Assembly (NCBI RefSeq): GCF_002906155.1
Contig: NZ_MUJK01000003.1
Location: forward strand, 62,001-126,000
Direction of reading: 5' to 3'
DNA length: 64,000 nucleotides
Origin: Pseudomonas laurylsulfativorans
Lineage (GTDB): Bacteria > Pseudomonadota > Gammaproteobacteria > Pseudomonadales > Pseudomonadaceae
The notes below the pieces were generated by a model. The model saw only the letters and a list, made by a program, of their open reading frames with translations, was not told the DNA's origin and searched no databases. Numbering within the stretch: position 1 is the first letter of the stretch; each line of letters begins with the position of its first letter. Positions 62,215 to 64,000 of the stretch are shown here, piece after piece. The translations under genes were made by a program, and so were the position numbers.

Positions 62215-62673
62215 ATGCCCAAGTTGTCTGTCTCACATCGCCTGCGCCTCGGCCGCTTCACAGAACAAAACCGCATCTACCTATTGACTGCCAATACCTT
62301 CGAACGCCGACCTGTCTTCAAGGATTTCACCTTGGGCAGATTGGTCGTTGACCAATTTCGTAATGCTCAGGTGCAAGGTTGCGCCAAGTCATTGGCGTGG
62401 GTCGTCATGCCTGATCATTTTCATTGGTTGGTCGAGTTGCAGCGGGGTTCACTGAGTGGATTGATGCAAAGAACTAAGTCGCTAAGCACCAAGGCAGTCA
62501 ATCGGTCCGTCGGCCGGAAGATCTGCCTTTGGCAACAGGGTTATCACGACCGAGCACTGAGGCGAGATGAGGATTTGGTGAAGATGGCGCGGTATGTTGT
62601 GGCCAATCCGTTGCGGGCTGGGCTGATCGAGAAGCTGGGCGACTATCCACTGTGGGATGCTGTTTGGGTTTGA
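62215..62673 (+). mobile_element. rayT: REP-associated tyrosine transposase (RAYT)
   Basis: A 152-residue protein of the Y1/IS200-like HUH family: VMPDHFHWLVEL holds the HxH metal-binding motif, and the C-terminal YHDRALRRDEDLVKMARYVV with ANPLRAG is typical of RAYT proteins with the catalytic Tyr. These enzymes are thought to mobilise REP sequences. The gene is flanked by REPs on both sides (62050-62121 and 62688-62776). It appears intact. AAGGGA lies directly before ATG 62215. Confidence 0.88.
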
Positions 62674-62687
62674 GCTGAAACCGTGGT

Positions 62688-62776
62688 GCCGCTATTCGCG
62701 AGCAGGCTCGCTCCCACAATGGATCTCCAGTGTTCACAAATCCTCTGTGGGAGCGAGCCTGCTCGCGAATAGCGGC
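62688..62776. repeat. REP pair, right flank of the RAYT gene (perfect 31-bp inverted repeat)
   Basis: The arms 62688-62718 and 62746-62776 are exact reverse complements over 31 bases, starting GCCGCTATTCGCGAGCAGGC. The pair is head-to-head in the same order as on the left flank, so the gene plus two pairs resembles a REPtron. It also sits just after the tail of the TetR gene. Confidence 0.9.
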
Positions 62777-62784
62777 GATACGGT

Positions 62785-63393
62785 CTACCGCTCTGGCTCA
62801 CACCCCTTCAACACCAACCGGATAATCGTCTGCGCCGCCGCTTCGTAATCTTCTTCATCCAGCTTGGCCTTGCCGGTGATGGCGGTGATCTGCCAGTCGA
62901 AGTCGGCGTAGGTCTGGGTCGCGGCCCAGATGCTGAACATCAGGTGGTTGGGGTCGACAGGGGCGATTTGCCCGCGGTCGATCCAGGTCTGGATGCACTC
63001 GATGTTGTGCTTGGCCTGGCCATTGAGCTGTTCGACCAGGTCGCTGCTCAGGTGGGGGGCGCCGTGCATGATTTCGCTGGCGAATACTTTGGAGGCGAAG
63101 GGCAGGTCGCGGGAGATGCGGATTTTCGAGCGAATGTAGCCGCTGAGCACTTCACCAGGCTCGCCGTCCGGATTGAACGGTGTCGAAGCCTGCAGGATGG
63201 GCTCGATGATGCTTTCCAGGACCTCGCGGTAGAGGTTTTCCTTGGATTTGAAGTAGTAGTAGACGTTGGGCTTGGGTAATCCCGCCTTGGCTGCAATGTC
63301 ACTGGTTTTGGTCGCAGCGAAGCCCTTGTCGGCGAACTCCTCACTGGCGGCACGCAGGATCAGTTGTTTGTTGCGCTCGCGGATAGTGCTCAT
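62785..63393 (-). CDS. TetR-family regulator, RutR/YcdC type
   Basis: A 202-residue regulator: helix-turn-helix TKTSDIAAKAGLPKPNVYYY in the N-terminal part and a YcdC-type C-terminal domain (DPNHLMFSIWAATQTYADFD, IIRLVLKGCEPE) as in RutR, which senses pyrimidines or thymine. No rut or pyrimidine genes are in the window, so the effector here is unknown. The start at 63393 is preferred; a longer frame is open upstream without support. Confidence 0.85.
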   Translation of the reverse strand: MSTIRERNKQLILRAASEEFADKGFAATKTSDIAAKAGLPKPNVYYYFKSKENLYREVLESIIEPILQASTPFNPDGEPGEVLSGYIRSKIRISRDLPFASKVFASEIMHGAPHLSSDLVEQLNGQAKHNIECIQTWIDRGQIAPVDPNHLMFSIWAATQTYADFDWQITAITGKAKLDEEDYEAAAQTIIRLVLKGCEPER

Positions 63394-63527
63394 AAACCCG
63401 GTGATTCCTTGCCTGTTCTGGCGGTTGCGCATGGTATCACCGGCCTCGCGCGGCGCTCAAGAATGCACCACAGCCCGTGATGCCGCGCTATGCTGCTGCG
63501 CATTCATTGCAGAAGGAAACCCGATTC

Positions 63528-64000
63528 ATGGCAGGAAGCAGTTTGCTGGTGCTGATTGACGACATTGCCGCCGTACTGGACGACGTGTCATTGATGACCA
63601 AAATGGCCGCCAAGAAAACGGCCGGTGTACTCGGCGACGACCTGGCACTCAATGCCCAGCAAGTCAGCGGCGTGCGGGCCGAGCGGGAAATACCGGTGGT
63701 CTGGGCGGTCGCCAAGGGTTCGTTCATCAATAAATTGATCCTGGTGCCGTCGGCGCTGGCGATCAGTGCGTTCATTCCGTGGCTGGTCACGCCGCTTTTG
63801 ATGGTCGGCGGTGCCTATCTGTGCTTCGAAGGCTTTGAAAAACTCGCCCACAAGTTCCTGCACAGCAAGGCTGAGGATGTCGCCGAGCATGCGCAGTTGG
63901 TCGAGGCTGTGGCTGACCCTGCCACCGATCTGGTGGCGTTTGAAAAGGACAAGATCAAAGGCGCGATCCGCACCGACTTCATTCTCTCGGCAGAAATCAT
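63528..64000 (+). CDS. DUF808 membrane protein (5' part)
   Basis: A gene open at the right edge, with about 157 residues visible. [40 protein letters not shown] and the hydrophobic [20 protein letters not shown] match the DUF808 (YedI) family of inner-membrane proteins of unknown function. AGAAGGA precedes the ATG at 63528. It is divergent from the TetR gene. Confidence 0.8.
   Translation, partial: MAGSSLLVLIDDIAAVLDDVSLMTKMAAKKTAGVLGDDLALNAQQVSGVRAEREIPVVWAVAKGSFINKLILVPSALAISAFIPWLVTPLLMVGGAYLCFEGFEKLAHKFLHSKAEDVAEHAQLVEAVADPATDLVAFEKDKIKGAIRTDFILSAEI

Noticed and set aside
62785..63393. Pyrimidine (rut) regulon at the right edge
   Set aside because: Only the regulator resembles RutR; no rut enzyme gene is nearby.

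Overview
The window is chromosomal DNA from a Pseudomonas, most likely of the P. fluorescens group. The flagellar, chemotaxis and cytochrome c maturation gene order is that of Pseudomonas, the coding DNA is GC-rich, and nearly every operon junction carries the short palindromic REP pairs typical of this group. No rRNA, tRNA, CRISPR array or prophage was seen.

Region 1 (1-31350) is the flagellar and chemotaxis cluster on the + strand: the 3' end of fleR, fliEFGHIJ, an inserted STAS / response regulator / HPt trio (hsbA, hsbR, hptB), fliK, fliLMNOPQR-flhB, a reversed cytochrome b561 gene, flhA, flhF, fleN, fliA, cheY, cheZ, cheA, cheB, motC, motD, the polar-array genes parC and parP, cheW and a DUF2802 gene. 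Sigma-54 (-24/-12) promoters can be read before fliE, fliK, fliL and flhA. An 8-bp tandem repeat lies between cheZ and cheA, and the CheA linker carries four copies of an acidic peptide motif.

Region 2 (about 31500-36300) is an AT-rich island. It holds a frameshifted proC-like gene, a methyltransferase, a drug/metabolite permease and a sarcosine-oxidase-like flavoenzyme. It is bracketed by a truncated copy and an intact copy of a small flhB-C-terminal-like gene (flhX). It looks horizontally acquired and could be a small amino-acid-derived metabolite module. This is the best candidate in the window for something undescribed. Next to it are the intact flhX and a second fliK-like gene on the - strand.

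Region 3 (38054-45421) is the complete ccmABCDEFGHI operon for cytochrome c maturation, followed by a small lipoprotein gene and a terminator.

Region 4 (45500-54500) is a mixed accessory stretch: orphan phnN with a possible phnM remnant, a LysR regulator, a short-chain dehydrogenase, a hicAB toxin-antitoxin pair whose toxin has an internal deletion, an MFS transporter, two small exported proteins, sbp, a voltage-gated-type ion channel and a urea transporter.

Region 5 (54680-62030) is the glyoxylate-to-pyruvate pathway on the - strand: gcl, hyi, glxR/garR, ttuD and pyk in transcription order, with a divergent glcG-like gene. The two palindromes TTGTATACAA in the shared promoter region suggest control by one GntR-type regulator. 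Region 6 (62050-64000) has a RAYT transposase flanked by REP sequences, a TetR regulator of the RutR type and the start of a DUF808 membrane protein gene.
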